A stretch of 64,000 bases of DNA from Trichobilharzia regenti (Eukaryota > Platyhelminthes > Trematoda > Strigeidida > Schistosomatidae), in contig OX235267.1 of assembly GCA_944472135.2 (NCBI GenBank), forward strand, positions 39,463,312 to 39,527,311, given 5' to 3'. The notes under the pieces are model-generated. The model was not told the DNA's origin. It saw nothing but the letters and a program-made list of their open reading frames with translations, and searched no databases. The position numbers were made by a program, and so were the translations under genes. Each line of letters opens with the position of its first letter. Position 1 is the stretch's first letter. Shown here piece by piece: positions 41,780-52,039 of the stretch.

Positions 41780-44749
41780 TTAGTTCCTAGAGGAACATAG
41801 GGCTTCAGCTGCGCACCTCCATTGACTTCGGTTTTCTGACAACTTTTTCACCCTGCTCCAGGTCTGTCCACATGCTTTCATCTCCTCTTCACATGACCTC
41901 CTCCAAGTCACCCTTGGACGACCAACTCGCCGCCTCCCTTTCGGGTTCCACTCGAGGGCTTGTCTAGTGATGTCACTTGATGGTTTCCTCAGCGTATGGC
42001 CAATCCATCTCCATTTCTTTCTGCCTATTTGTTTCACAATCGGTTCCTGATTGGTTCGCTCCCAGAGATCCCTGTTGCTGATCTTTTCTGGCCATCTGAT
42101 CTTGAGTATTGAGCGGAGACAGTTGTTAATGAAGGTTTGAAGTTTGTTTGAGATGCTCTTTATGACTCGCCAAGTCTCTGATCCGTATAGTAGCACTGAC
42201 TTCACATTGGAGTTGAAAATCCGGATCTTATTTTTGATGCTGATTGCTGTTGACCTCCACACAGATTTGAGAGTAATGAAAGCTTGTCTTGCTTTTCCGA
42301 TTCTGGCTTTGATGTCCTCGTCAGTTCCGCCTGTAGTTGAGACGATGCTTCCCAGGTAGGTGAAGGAGGTTGTTTCTTTCAGGTTCTTCCCATTTATGCT
42401 TATTGTGGTCTGTTGTTGCTGTTGATGTTGGCTAGGAATCTTCATCATCTCTGTTTTATCTATGTTCACGTGAAGTCCTATCTTTGATGCTTCTTCTGCC
42501 AACTTGTTACTTTTCACTTGCATATCTTCCAGTTTATGGGAAATCAGACATATATCATCGGCGAAATCCAGATCCTCCAAGTCTTTTGTGTCAGTCCATT
42601 TTATGCCTGTTCCCTCGTTGGTTGCCGTTGTCTGTCGCATTATCCAATCAATTGCAATCAGGAAGATCATTGGTGATAGTAGACAGCCTTGCCTCACTCC
42701 CGTCCTCACTTCGAAGGCTTCCGTAAGTTTCCCGTTGTGGATTACTTGGCATGCAGCATTGTCGTATAACTGTTGGATGAGGTGTATAATTGTCGATGGG
42801 ACCCCGTAGTAGCGAAGTAGTTTCCAAATGACCTCTCGATCGACGCTGTCGAAGGCCTTTTCAAAGTCGATGAAGTTGAGATAGAGAGGTGACTGCCATT
42901 CCAAGCTTTGTTCAATGATGATCCGTAGAGTGGCGATTTGATCAATACATGATTTGTTTCTCCTGAATCCAGCCTGTTCCGGACGAAGTTTTTCATCTAG
43001 GGCTTGTTTGATTCTCTCCAGGATGATGCGACTTAGTATCTTGCTTGGAATGGACAGAAGCATAATTCCACGCCAGTTTTTACATTGACTTAAGTCTCCT
43101 TTCTTTGGAAGTTTGAATAAGTAACTGTTCTTCCAATCCTCGGGTACTTTGCCCTCTTTCCACACCTTCTCCAGTAGTGGTGTCATCAAGTCCGCTGTTG
43201 TCTCTGGGTCTATTTTCAAAGCCTCTGCTGGGATTCCATCTGGTCCCGGTGTTTTCCCAGTTTTAAGCATCTTGATTGCATTCAGGACTTCTGATTTCGT
43301 CGGGGGGTCAGTGTTCACTGGTAGTTCTGCTTCCGTTGTTGGTATTGCTGGACGTGTTGTAGGTGGCGGACGATTTAGAAGTCTTTTGAAGTGTTCAACC
43401 CAGTGCTTTCTCTGTTCCACCTCTTTGGTGATTGACTTTCCATTGTCGTCCTTTATTGGCTTAATCTGTGTCGAACGTTTGCCCGAAAGGTTCCTAGTTG
43501 TTTGGTAGAGTGTGGCGAGGTCTCCTTTGCCTGCAGCTTGTTCTGCTTCGTTTGCCATGGTTTCATAATATTTTCTTTTGTCTTCCCTGGCACTTTTCTT
43601 CACTCTTTTGTTCAGTGTATTGTAGCTTGCATTCAGCTCCTGTTTTTGTTGCTCGTCCGTGCACTGGATAATCTTTTGCTTCACTGTCCTTCTCTCTTCT
43701 ATTAGTTTCCAAGTGTCCGTAGTGAGCCACTGTTTGTCCTGTCTCTTTTTTCTGCCTAGAATTTCTATGCAGGTTTGGCTCCACACCGTTTTCAAGTTGT
43801 TCCAGTGCTTTTCAACGCCGACCTCTTCGCTAGTGTTGATTTGTGTCTCGGCTTTGTCCTTTATGCTTGCAATGAAGATGTCCTTTGTAGCCTGGTCCTT
43901 CAGCTTTTGAGTGTTGAACTTGGCTTGTGGTCTATCTGCAGCTCCTCCTTCTTTGAAAGCTTTTAATTTGATTTGGATTGTCCCTTGTACGAGATAGTGG
44001 TCTGAGCCAACGTCTGCTCCTCTTCTTGCTTTTGTGTCCAGTAGGCTGCGCCTCCACTTCCTTGAGATTGAGATGAAGTCGATTTGGTTTTTGGTTTGCC
44101 CGTCTGGTGACACCCATGTAGCCTTGTGGATATCTTTGTGCTTGTATACACTGCCACCAATCACCAGTTCGTTGAAGGCGCAGAAGTCGGCGAAGAGTTC
44201 TCCGTTTTCATTCATTTCTCCTAGAGCTTCTCTACCCATGATGAGTTCCCTTCCCGTATTGTCTGGTCCCAGTTTGGCGTTCATGTCTCCCATTAGTATT
44301 TTCATGTCGCCAGCTGGAGTATTGTCCATTGTTGCCTGTAGTTGCCTGTAGAATTCTTCTTTCTTCTCGAGGTCTGCGTTGTTTGTGGGTGCATAACATT
44401 GTATGATTGACACTTTCCTTCCTTTGGAGTTGAACCTGGCGGTCATTATCCTGGACGAAATCGCCTCCCATTGTATCAGGGCTTTCGTTGCCGTTGGTGA
44501 CATCATGATAGCCACGCCCTCGGTGTGCGTGTGGTTATCTTCTGGGTGACCGGAGTAGATCACTGACTCACCTGTTGACAATTTGGTGAGTCCACTCCCA
44601 TTCCATCTGCTCTCACATATTCCCAGCACTTGTATTCCGTATCTTTTCATCTCGTTGGCGATCTGGGCAGCTTTTCCAGTCTCGTACATAGTTCGGACGT
44701 TCCATGTTCCTACACAGACTTTTTCTTTTGGTGCAAGGAGGTTCAACAT
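41780..44749 (-). CDS. RTE endonuclease-reverse transcriptase, 989 aa, intact
   Basis: This protein would nick target DNA and copy its own RNA in place (target-primed reverse transcription). Residues 1-about 250 are an APE-type endonuclease: TWNVRT at about 15-20, an ESRW Glu motif near 46, QCYAPT, MGDMNAK, and the closing GSDHYLV. Residues about 480-760 are the RT: LPKKGD, EQAGFRRNKSCIDQI, FIDFEKAFDSVDRE (motif A Asp), GVRQGCLLSPMIF (motif B) and the catalytic FADD at 729-732. A poly-Q tract follows, then a conserved C-terminal domain with WRWIGHTLRK and GRPRVTW. The first ATG lies close to the endonuclease, a normal start for the family. No stops or frameshifts, so it could be functional. 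Confidence 0.93.
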   Translation of the reverse strand: MLNLLAPKEKVCVGTWNVRTMYETGKAAQIANEMKRYGIQVLGICESRWNGSGLTKLSTGESVIYSGHPEDNHTHTEGVAIMMSPTATKALIQWEAISSRIMTARFNSKGRKVSIIQCYAPTNNADLEKKEEFYRQLQATMDNTPAGDMKILMGDMNAKLGPDNTGRELIMGREALGEMNENGELFADFCAFNELVIGGSVYKHKDIHKATWVSPDGQTKNQIDFISISRKWRRSLLDTKARRGADVGSDHYLVQGTIQIKLKAFKEGGAADRPQAKFNTQKLKDQATKDIFIASIKDKAETQINTSEEVGVEKHWNNLKTVWSQTCIEILGRKKRQDKQWLTTDTWKLIEERRTVKQKIIQCTDEQQKQELNASYNTLNKRVKKSAREDKRKYYETMANEAEQAAGKGDLATLYQTTRNLSGKRSTQIKPIKDDNGKSITKEVEQRKHWVEHFKRLLNRPPPTTRPAIPTTEAELPVNTDPPTKSEVLNAIKMLKTGKTPGPDGIPAEALKIDPETTADLMTPLLEKVWKEGKVPEDWKNSYLFKLPKKGDLSQCKNWRGIMLLSIPSKILSRIILERIKQALDEKLRPEQAGFRRNKSCIDQIATLRIIIEQSLEWQSPLYLNFIDFEKAFDSVDREVIWKLLRYYGVPSTIIHLIQQLYDNAACQVIHNGKLTEAFEVRTGVRQGCLLSPMIFLIAIDWIMRQTTATNEGTGIKWTDTKDLEDLDFADDICLISHKLEDMQVKSNKLAEEASKIGLHVNIDKTEMMKIPSQHQQQQQTTISINGKNLKETTSFTYLGSIVSTTGGTDEDIKARIGKARQAFITLKSVWRSTAISIKNKIRIFNSNVKSVLLYGSETWRVIKSISNKLQTFINNCLRSILKIRWPEKISNRDLWERTNQEPIVKQIGRKKWRWIGHTLRKPSSDITRQALEWNPKGRRRVGRPRVTWRRSCEEEMKACGQTWSRVKKLSENRSQWRCAAEALCSSRN

Positions 44750-44928
44750 ACTGAAGTTTCTGTAGCAATTTTTGTTTACAGGGTGGGGTTGCTAGCCTCA
44801 CGCCTGAGAAAAGAATGATTACATTAAGTAAAAGTTTAGAGAGAAGCAACTTTTTGGGTTGCTCCCCTCAAAATCAGAAAATAACGGACAAACAATGAGA
44901 ACAACATCAACAAAGGAAACAGTTCCAA
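44750..44928 (-). promoter_or_regulatory. RTE 5' leader (presumed internal promoter region)
   Basis: Leader between the TSD and the ORF. Its part at about 44755-44800 (with CACCCTGTA and GCTACAGAAACTTCA on the minus strand) reappears in SINE-like elements at 11110-11165 and, more loosely, 48910-48955. Promoter function is inferred from the LINE lifestyle only. Confidence 0.45.
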
Positions 44929-44974
44929 AAGCAAAACAACCACTCAACGAAATTCGTCAACAAAATCAACACTG

Positions 44975-45665
44975 ACATTAAGTTTTGTCATCATAGACCT
45001 CAACAGTTGTCATTCCATATAGAGCAGAGACGTCAGGCGATATCAGAAGAGTACGCAATAACCTAGATATCAGACTTTTATTCAAAACATCAGACACACT
45101 GAGAAACAACCAAATCCCTAAAGATTCTCTGTCGAATTGTGTTTATAAAATAAAATGCTTGGAATGTGATGCGAAATACATCGAACAAACATCGCCAGAG
45201 AGAAATCAAATTCAGAAGAAATGAACACCGTAGAGCATCCGTCCAACCCCTGAGAAGTCGGGTTGAACTAGAAAAGCTTGAAATATCATCAGCTATAGCT
45301 CGCCTATAAGCTATAGAATTAGGCCACAAAAGTGACTTTGATAATACTGAAATAATTTAGAAAAACTCCAGAAATCAGAAGCACTTCATATCAAATGGAA
45401 TCCAAATTATCTGAATAGCAGTGATGGACTAAAAGAAACTTTGACCTGGTTACAAACACCTCCCTCCCCCATGAGATGACAAAATCAACACGAATGCGAA
45501 AAGCAATTTCATTATGTAAACACACGCTGCTTTTATAATTTTACACACTGATCAAACCCGAAAATCTACACCTGATTTTGTTATCTTTACCAACTGGCCG
45601 ATTTGACAAAGTAAAAATGACCTCATGCCAGGGAACGACGATTAAGTTGTTATATATAAGCTGAG
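44975..45665 (+). pseudogene. PLE fragment: pre-GIY, GIY-YIG, tail
   Basis: Reads IPYRAETSGDIRR-like, IRLLFKTSDTLRNN, then KDSLSNCVYKIKCLECDAKYI (VYKIKC...KYI is the GIY-YIG core), then SSAIA and ELGHKSDFDNTEI, and the tail start with CTACACCTGATTTTGTTATC. Closely related to 50502-50955. Frameshifts within the nuclease core make it inactive. Confidence 0.75.
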
Positions 45666-45689
45666 ATCTTGTAAATTCTGGTTTAAAAT

Positions 45690-45897
45690 TAATTTTTTTG
45701 TTTATTTTTTATTTTTTTTGATTACAGCTTGATTCCACGCCGTATTTTTGATAAAAGTATGAAATTTTCAGCATGTGATATCGGTAGCCCAAATCTTGCA
45801 GGCCGACCATTGATATCAGGTGTGCGTCGGCGGAGGCTCGAACCCCGAACCATATGCATGGTCGGCAAGAGTCCTAACCACTTTGCCACCGACGAAC
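45690..45897 (-). mobile_element. tRNA-derived SINE, family C
   Basis: Head complement at 45815-45897 (GGCTCGAACCCC, TCCTAACCACTTTGCCACC), body, and A-rich tail read as T-rich at 45690-45720. Confidence 0.85.
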
Positions 45898-46524
45898 TTT
45901 GGTAGAGCTACTGACAGCAATAAATAGTGAGACTTCAGTAAAACAGATTATGGTTTTGTTTATCATTCATTGGGAAGCACAAAAAAACTTTTTTTTATTA
46001 TAAATCACTTGCTTATTCTTACAATAAGTTTACTTACCAAGAGATCTATTCTTCTTAAGCTGACATTTCAATGAATTCCGATTCACTGTCAGTGATCTTT
46101 TCCTAGGTGACAGTCTAATTCGTGGTACTTCTTAGATTTCCCAGAGGTTTCCACTGAGAAGCAGGAAAAATGAAGGACAATGAAAATATCTGCTTCCTCA
46201 TCGGCTAACGAAGTGAGATCAAGCAAGTTATCATAATAAATTGTCCTGCGGTTCTCTGGTTTCTGAACTCATTAGTAACATGACATTGTGTTCTTCCTTA
46301 AGAATTTAGCAGTGGTACAGAATTTCAGTGTACGAGGTATAACTCAACAAGCGAGCTGGTCAATTCCGTGCCATGTGTTAGAAGTAACAAGCTTACTAAA
46401 TCCAATCGGTGACATCTAGCAGATGATCGTAAGATATACAACATTGTATAAAATAAAGCAAGTAAGTGAGTCGCTGCGACTAGTGTTGATATCTGAATTT
46501 TAACTGAAATAAATCAAAGCTTTA
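45898..46524. other. no gene recognised
   Basis: AT-rich spacer. Confidence 0.4.
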
Positions 46525-46765
46525 TTGGAGCATCCCATCATGAACTGATATCAGTTAGAGAACCATTGGAAAACCAGTAGGTAGGGTACTGAACAGCTAT
46601 TTCGCCTGAGTTTGCGACTCATTGGTAGTACGCACCCGCCCCTCTAGGTTCAAACCCAGAACCTTCTGGCTACAACGCCAACTTGTAGACAATTAATCCG
46701 CTGAGACCCGATCCAATGGCTAGCCCATGAATTTTAACTTCTGCCAATTCATGATTTGGCCAATA
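46525..46765 (-). mobile_element. Hammerhead SINE, family B (minus)
   Basis: Tail from 46530 (CATGAACTGATATCAG), ribozyme remnant near 46590-46635 and head complement at 46645-46715. A second partial minus copy follows. Confidence 0.75.
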
Positions 46766-46769
46766 ACTG

Positions 46770-46885
46770 ACAGTAGTTTGAGAAACATTGGAAAACCATG
46801 AAGTACTGATCAGCTAGCTGTTTCGTCTTAGTTTTGGACTCTTCGAAAGTATACATTAACCAGTGTTCAAAACCAAACTTGAGAT
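46770..46885 (-). mobile_element. Hammerhead SINE, family B (partial, minus)
   Basis: ACCATGAAGTACTGATCAG and CTGTTTCGTCTTAG correspond to the ribozyme part. Same orientation as the copy before it, so a tandem remnant. Confidence 0.5.
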
Positions 46886-46959
46886 AAAGTGTCTTTGAGA
46901 TATAAATAGTATCATATCACACGGGCTCAGTCAACTGCAAAGTTTCATCAAGGGATACT

Positions 46960-47525
46960 TTCACTGGCTCGATTTATGAAGGCTAGATGGAAGATCAGAA
47001 ATGATTGAATCATTTTCTCTTTCATCATTCTCCTCTCCTCTATTAGCTTCCAAGTGTCCGTTGAGAGCCATTCCTTGTCTTGTCTCTTCTTTCTTCCTAA
47101 AACCATTGAACACGTTTCCTTGAAAATCACCTTCAGAGACTTCCAATGGTCTTCCACGCCTGATTTATCGGTGATGTCACGTAGTGTTTCCTGCTTCGCT
47201 CTGACAGTTGGAGTGAAAGTGTCCTTTGTGGTTGTGTCCTTCATTTTTTGAGTGTTGAACTAGCATTGTATCCTATCCACAGCTATCGTCGAGGCTTTAA
47301 GCTGCACCTTGAAAGTCTCTTGTACCAGACAGTGGTCTGAACCCACATCTGTTCCTTTTCTCGATCTTGTGTCCAGTAGGCTCCGTCTCCACTTTCTTGA
47401 GATTGAAATGAAGTCTATCTGGTTTTTGGTGTGTCTATCTGGTGAAATCCATGTTGCCTTTTTTATATCCTTGTGTTTGAACACACTGCCACCAATCACC
47501 AAATCACTGAAGGCGCAAAATAAGA
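46960..47525 (-). pseudogene. RTE-type LINE, endonuclease fragment, other subfamily
   Basis: Minus frames 47260-47601 and 46948-47244 read FCAFSDLVIGGSVFKHKDI, KNQIDFISISRKWRRSLLD, GSDHCLVQ, then DHWKSLKVIF and GRKKRQDKEWLSTDTWKLIE. These equal the end of the APE domain and the linker of the intact RTE but at visibly lower identity. Both ends are missing, which is unusual for LINE debris (normally 3' ends survive). Confidence 0.85.
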
Positions 47526-47599
47526 CAGTCACCGGACCAATTAAACAATCTACTATCGAAATTATATGCAAAAGGAATTGAAAATGAATTGGAGGAGAC

Positions 47600-47825
47600 A
47601 TTAAAATGAAACTCTACGTGCAGACAGGTTGTCGAGTGGTACCTAAATAGTGAGAGATGAAATTTGGCGTCGGTCCATACGCAGCGACAAGAAGGATGTC
47701 ATGTGAGGTGAAAGAGGAAACAATATATTGTGAGCAAGTGTGGAGTCAACTAAGGAACAGACTGAAACCAGGATTCAAAGCTAAAGCCCTATAGTCCATT
47801 CATGGAACCCAATTAGAGAATTATA
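47600..47825 (+). pseudogene. Probable RTE 3' end, diverged
   Basis: A CAAGTGTGGAGTCAACTAAG and AAAGCCCTATAGTCC ending resembles the KACGQTWSRVKKL...EALCS end of RTE elements. Only the last about 200 bp can be recognised, with low identity. Confidence 0.4.
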
Positions 47826-48189
47826 TATATATGACTTCAGATAAATGGCCTGAATGAAGTCTATAAAGACCAGTCGAAACAATGGCGGCCACTTAGTGCG
47901 AACGCAGTCAAGACCATGAGCGCATTACATTCGTTGGATTACAGAACCCACCGTTATTAAAGCGCCACTGTAGACGCCATACACAAATTGATGAGTGAAT
48001 TTCATTCTCTTCCCGTTTTTAAGTACTTTTTCGAGAATGGGTTGACTGTACATTAGGGTTGCGTTTGTTGTTAGAGGTACGTTTAGGTTTAGGGTTTTAG
48101 TTAGGATTACAGTCATGTTTAAAGTAAGTATTACAGTTAGAATAAAGGTTAAGTTGAGGATTATGGTTAGAGTAAGAAATAGCTTTTCA
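47826..48189. other. no gene; degenerate TTAGGG-like patch at 48050-48110
   Basis: Contains scattered ATTAGGG, TTTAGGG and TTAGG words, resembling decayed telomere-type repeat. No gene. Confidence 0.4.
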
Positions 48190-48415
48190 ACCCGAATTTT
48201 AAGCCAGTCAGTCAGTTCTTCTATACGGGTCAGAAACTTGTACTGAGTATCACGAAAAAAATTTCCAACAGGCTAATGAGGACTTTTATCAACAACTGCC
48301 AACTTCGCTGCCTAGCTCCATACTAAAGATCAAAGGACTAGCCAGTCGGTCAGAGGAATTAGTAACAAGAAACTCTGGCGATGAACAAATCAACGAATAT
48401 TAAAACAATTAGTAC
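48190..48415 (+). pseudogene. RTE-type LINE fragment, diverged subfamily
   Basis: CAGTCAGTTCTTCTATACGG to AACCCAA-like end reads the LYGSETW to NRKLW region, matching 52340-52500 in the complement. Confidence 0.55.
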
Positions 48416-48850
48416 CTTTGATAAATTTGAATAAGGCATTAAGAAGACAAATTTCGCCGTATGATATCATCCATTGCAAAACATTTATTAATGTATGGTC
48501 ACAAAATTAATATTAACTAATGTTTCACAATTATTTCTTATAACTCTAAATCAAGGTTATTGAAAGTGATGGATGGAAGCACTTCGGATTAATCTCATAC
48601 AGCATAAACTGTGTGTACAAAAATCAATAGACTTCAATCTTCGCCTACCCCACCTGGAAAACATGACCTATCTAAATATGATTGGTCATTAGTATGTACT
48701 TTTGTTTTTTATTTAACTCAGTAATTGTCATGAACTTTATTTTATCATTGTTAATCATGTTAGTTGTAAAGCGGTTGTAAAGAAACTACGAAATGATATC
48801 ATCTCGAGAAATTTGTCTTCTCAGTGCCTTGTTCAAATTTATCAAAGGAA
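48416..48850. repeat. Element with about 55-bp terminal inverted repeats
   Basis: 48416-48470 and 48795-48850 are inverted copies (TTTGATAAATTTGAAYAAGGCA, GAAGACAAATTTC, GATATCAT). The same end occurs once more at 49700-49742. The 325-bp interior has no open frame. Plausibly another PLE tail pair; see findings. Confidence 0.6.
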
Positions 48851-48894
48851 ATAATAGTTTTAATCTTCTATCCAGACAAAGAATGAATTTTGGG

Positions 48895-49010
48895 TATGGG
48901 GCTATCGACCCAACCCTGTAAAACAAAAACAGCACTACCAAAGCTGCAGTTTGAAGTCCTATGTTCCACTGGGAACGAAAAAGAACCGAGAAAAATAAAT
49001 AATAATTTTC
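48895..49010 (+). mobile_element. RTE-ended SINE, 3' part
   Basis: ACCCTGTAAAACAAAAACAG (RTE-leader-like) and GAAGTCCTATGTTCCACT (RTE 3' end) match 11110-11216. The tRNA head is missing. Confidence 0.6.
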
Positions 49011-49087
49011 AACTTAAAACGAAAGTTTGAAGGTGTGAATATAGATTACAAGTAGCATAGAGACAAAATTCCACAGGATTAGTTAAG

Positions 49088-49690
49088 ACAGATGTGTATG
49101 AGATGAACATGCAAACAACAAAACTAAATCTGCGATACTGGTAGTGGTTAAATTAGTTTCTTTTGGAAATATAGCTCCAACTTTCCAACCATCAGGTGAC
49201 ATCACTAGACAAGCCATCGCTCGAGTGGATCCCGAAAGGGAAGCGGCGAGTTGGTCGTTGGTGTAAGGGTGACTTGGAGGAGGTTATGTGAAGAGGAGAT
49301 GAAAACATGTGGTCAGATGTTGAATCAGGTGAAAACTTTATCAGAGAACAGAACTCAGTGGAGACGAGCGGCTGAAGCCCAATGTTCCTCTAGGAATTAA
49401 AGGAAATAATAGTAACAATAATAAATTTCCTATATGTATGGTGAGGCTTTCCTCAGTAGAAATAGGTCAGAAACACTCTACCTTCGATAGATTTTTGTTC
49501 AGTATTTAAATGACTCTGAATGACAAATGCGTTGAAATGCAGTGACAAGTACTAACGAGGTAATTAATCATAGCGCTTGTAATTGAATCAGTGCCAACTT
49601 TTTGCGGTCATTCTGGGTACTGTCCTCTAAGAGATTTTGAAAGGCTGTTGATAGAACGACCCAAGTATCTAGCTCTGCAGCAGCAGGTGA
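49088..49690 (+). repeat. Inverted duplication, left arm
   Basis: The reverse complement of 63319-64000 (which runs out of the window). Contains a 3' RTE fragment at 49188-49415 and a further unit at 49430-49680 (CTATATGTATGGTGAGGC). Both arms share the RTE truncation point, so they derive from one duplicated segment. The left arm lacks about 88 bp present at 63870-63960, at a CAAACAA direct repeat. Confidence 0.8.
49188..49415 (+). pseudogene. 5'-truncated RTE, 3' 230 bp
   Basis: Begins at the PSSDITRQA region and ends with CCTCTAGGAATTAAAGGA. Mirror copy at 63590-63812. Confidence 0.8.
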
Positions 49691-49739
49691 ACTGATAAGT
49701 GCACGCGAAATTTGTCTTCTTAATGCCGCCTAATTCAAA

Positions 49740-50012
49740 TCAATGAATAACCAATTGTTCAACCAAGAAATATGTAGGAAGAAATGGAGATGGATGAATC
49801 GGGCATATGATGAAGAGACTGCCGAATGACATTGCGTGCAATGCAGGCCATAGCTTGAGTGGAATCCCGAATGGGAAGCGACGAGTGAATCGTTGAGAGA
49901 ATATGAGTAATTGTGGGTCCAGCCAGCTGAAAAGAACGGCAGAGAATTGAAGAAAGTGGAAATATTTTATTGAAGCCCTCGGAACCAAACGGAATAATAA
50001 TAAGGATTACCT
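49740..50012 (+). pseudogene. RTE-type LINE 3' end, diverged subfamily
   Basis: ATATGTAGGAAGAAATGGAG through AGCCCTCGGAACCAAACGG and a short AATAAT tail. The central part fits the GRKKWRWIGHTL to EALCS region with many changes. Confidence 0.65.
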
Positions 50013-50129
50013 TGTGATATTATTATTATGACTGTCTGGATTTTTCTTGTAAATATAAGAATGTTGAGAGAGTGTTTCGCTGTTCAGATACTGGTGACAC
50101 CGTATTCATAGTAAAAAAAACTATGAACG

Positions 50130-51326
50130 TTTTTGTATTTCCCAATAAATGAAAAACAAAACGATATTGTTTTGTGTACCAGGGTTTCGCTATTTAATGC
50201 TCCTAATAGTTTCATCAAAGTATTAATAAACCGAAATTTGCAAAATCTCAGCATACATATAACAAAAAGTTTAGGGGTAAGAAAAACAGACAAGTTAGGT
50301 CAAGTTAAAGGGGCATATTGAAAGTCAAAATAACAGTGAAGATCACTAAACCAAATATCAAAGGTAATAGTACATCTCTTATGATATCAAAACAGAATTT
50401 ACTAAATTGATCATCGTTCGTCAGTCTGGGGTCATATTTCGTTGTCAAGTTGGTCAATTTGTAAAGATAACAAAACTAAGTGTAGATTGTTGCATTTGAT
50501 CCATATAAAAGACCAAATCCCTAAAGATTCTCTAATTGTCTCTATAAAATAAAATGCGTGGAATGTGATGCAATATACATCGGACAAACATCTAGAGAAA
50601 TCATCATCGTAGAGCATCTATTCGACCACCGAGAAATCCAGTTGTACTAGAAAAACTTGGAAAATCATCAGCCATAGCTCATCTACACGCTATAGAATCA
50701 GGCCACAAAATTGATTTCGATAATACTGAAATAATCCAGAAAAACTTCAGAAATCAAAAAGAACGTCTTATTTCATCAGAAGCACTTCATATCAAGCGGA
50801 ATCCAAATTGTTTGAGCAGGAATGATGGACTAAAACAGAATCTGACATGCTTACATTACCTCTCTGCCCTCTCCAACGAAGCGTAAAAATCAACACATAT
50901 GTGATAGGCAAGTTCACTATGCAAACGCACACTACTTTTATAATGTCACACACTGATCAAATCCAACAATCTACACTTAGTTTTGTTATCTTTACAAATT
51001 GACCAACTTGACAACGAAATATGACCCCAGACTGACGAACGATGATCAATTTAGTAAATTCTGTTTTGATATCATAAGAGATGTACTATTACCTTTGATA
51101 TTTGGTTTAGTGATCTTCACTGTTATTTTGACTTTCAATATGCCCCTTTAACTTGACCTAACTTGTCTGTTTTTCTTACCCCTAAACTTTTTGTTATATG
51201 TATGCTGAGATTTTGCAAATTTCGGTTTATTAATACTTTGATGAAACTATTAGGAGCATTAAATAGCGAAACCCTGGTACACAAAACAATATCGTTTTGT
51301 TTTTCATTTATTAGGAAATACAAAAA
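50130..51326 (+). mobile_element. PLE remnant between 370-bp inverted tails
   Basis: Arms 50130-50501 and 50956-51326 are nearly perfect inverted copies. The centre (50502-50955) encodes, on the plus strand with frameshifts, a GIY-YIG core (a KDSL stretch, LYKIKCVECDAIYIGQTSRE) and its C-terminal part (SSAIAHLHAIESGHKIDFDN). By comparison with 45400-45660, the right arm is the natural 3' tail, so the left arm is the inverted cap on the truncated 5' side. The high arm identity suggests a fairly recent origin. Confidence 0.85.
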
Positions 51327-52039
51327 GCCTTATTATTTTGCATATCATATACCCAATTGCCAAATTTTTTCAAACTGTTAAGTGTGAACTTGGTTTGGAC
51401 ATATATAACAAAACTATGAAGCTTATACTCTTCATTGTAATTGGGATGTATTTTTAAAGTTACTTTAGAACGAAATATCTCTTTGAATGTGTTTCATTAT
51501 TATTATTATTATGTTAAATTTTCCCCTTAAATAAACGGCTTTTTGATGTAGAAAATACACCGACAGAATTTGTAATCCAATGAATGCCATGCGTTCAAGG
51601 TCAGCGGTGCATTCGCACTTCTGTTATCGTTATTCCCTTTTTGTGTTTACCACAAAAGAATCCATTCTTCTATTGTTGTCCATACAACAAAACACATATC
51701 ACAGAATGAATAATTGATAGTTGATCAACTTGTTCAGCACGCACATAATTAATGCATGCCATGCGCTTCACTTATCATTAACAATGCATATATGCATATG
51801 TATATACCGCCTTTTCTATGTATATAAGTAGTACAATCAGTAAATAATCGTATACATGTATAATTAAGAAGAATAACTAATTAGGATTTTGTGTATTTTG
51901 TTTAAATTTAGATAAATAAGAAAATAATTAATGAGACAATTACATGATTTTATTCTCTCCCTTTATGTTTACTACAAGTGAAATAAAACGATTTCTATTT
52001 TTGGTAAACTGGAGAAATTCATGCATGCATAGATTGTAT
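51327..52039. other. no gene recognised; (ATT)n at 51508
   Basis: AT-rich spacer with a short ATT tract at 51505-51522. Confidence 0.5.

Larger units (their letters stand above)
41756..44928 (-). mobile_element. Full-length RTE-clade LINE with 12-bp TSD
   Basis: A 3173-bp element bounded by direct repeats AAGCAAAACAAC at 41744-41755 and 44929-44940. On the minus strand it has a leader of about 180 bp (44928-44750), a single open frame (44749-41780), a very short 3' UTR and a (TAA)n tail (41756-41772). This is the classic RTE layout: one ORF, APE endonuclease plus RT, microsatellite tail. Complete ends, an intact frame and an unaltered TSD point to a recent insertion. Many truncated relatives in the window share its 3' end. 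Confidence 0.93.

Noticed and set aside
43149..43508. Plus-strand frames across the intact RTE
   Set aside because: Antisense shadows of the 989-codon frame.
50130..51326. DNA transposon with 370-bp terminal inverted repeats
   Set aside because: The interior encodes a GIY-YIG PLE fragment, not a transposase, and one arm is the PLE 3' tail as judged from 45400-45660.
50956..51326. Hammerhead in the tail of this PLE
   Set aside because: CTGACGA occurs near 51035 but no GAAA box follows at a suitable distance with pairing helices.
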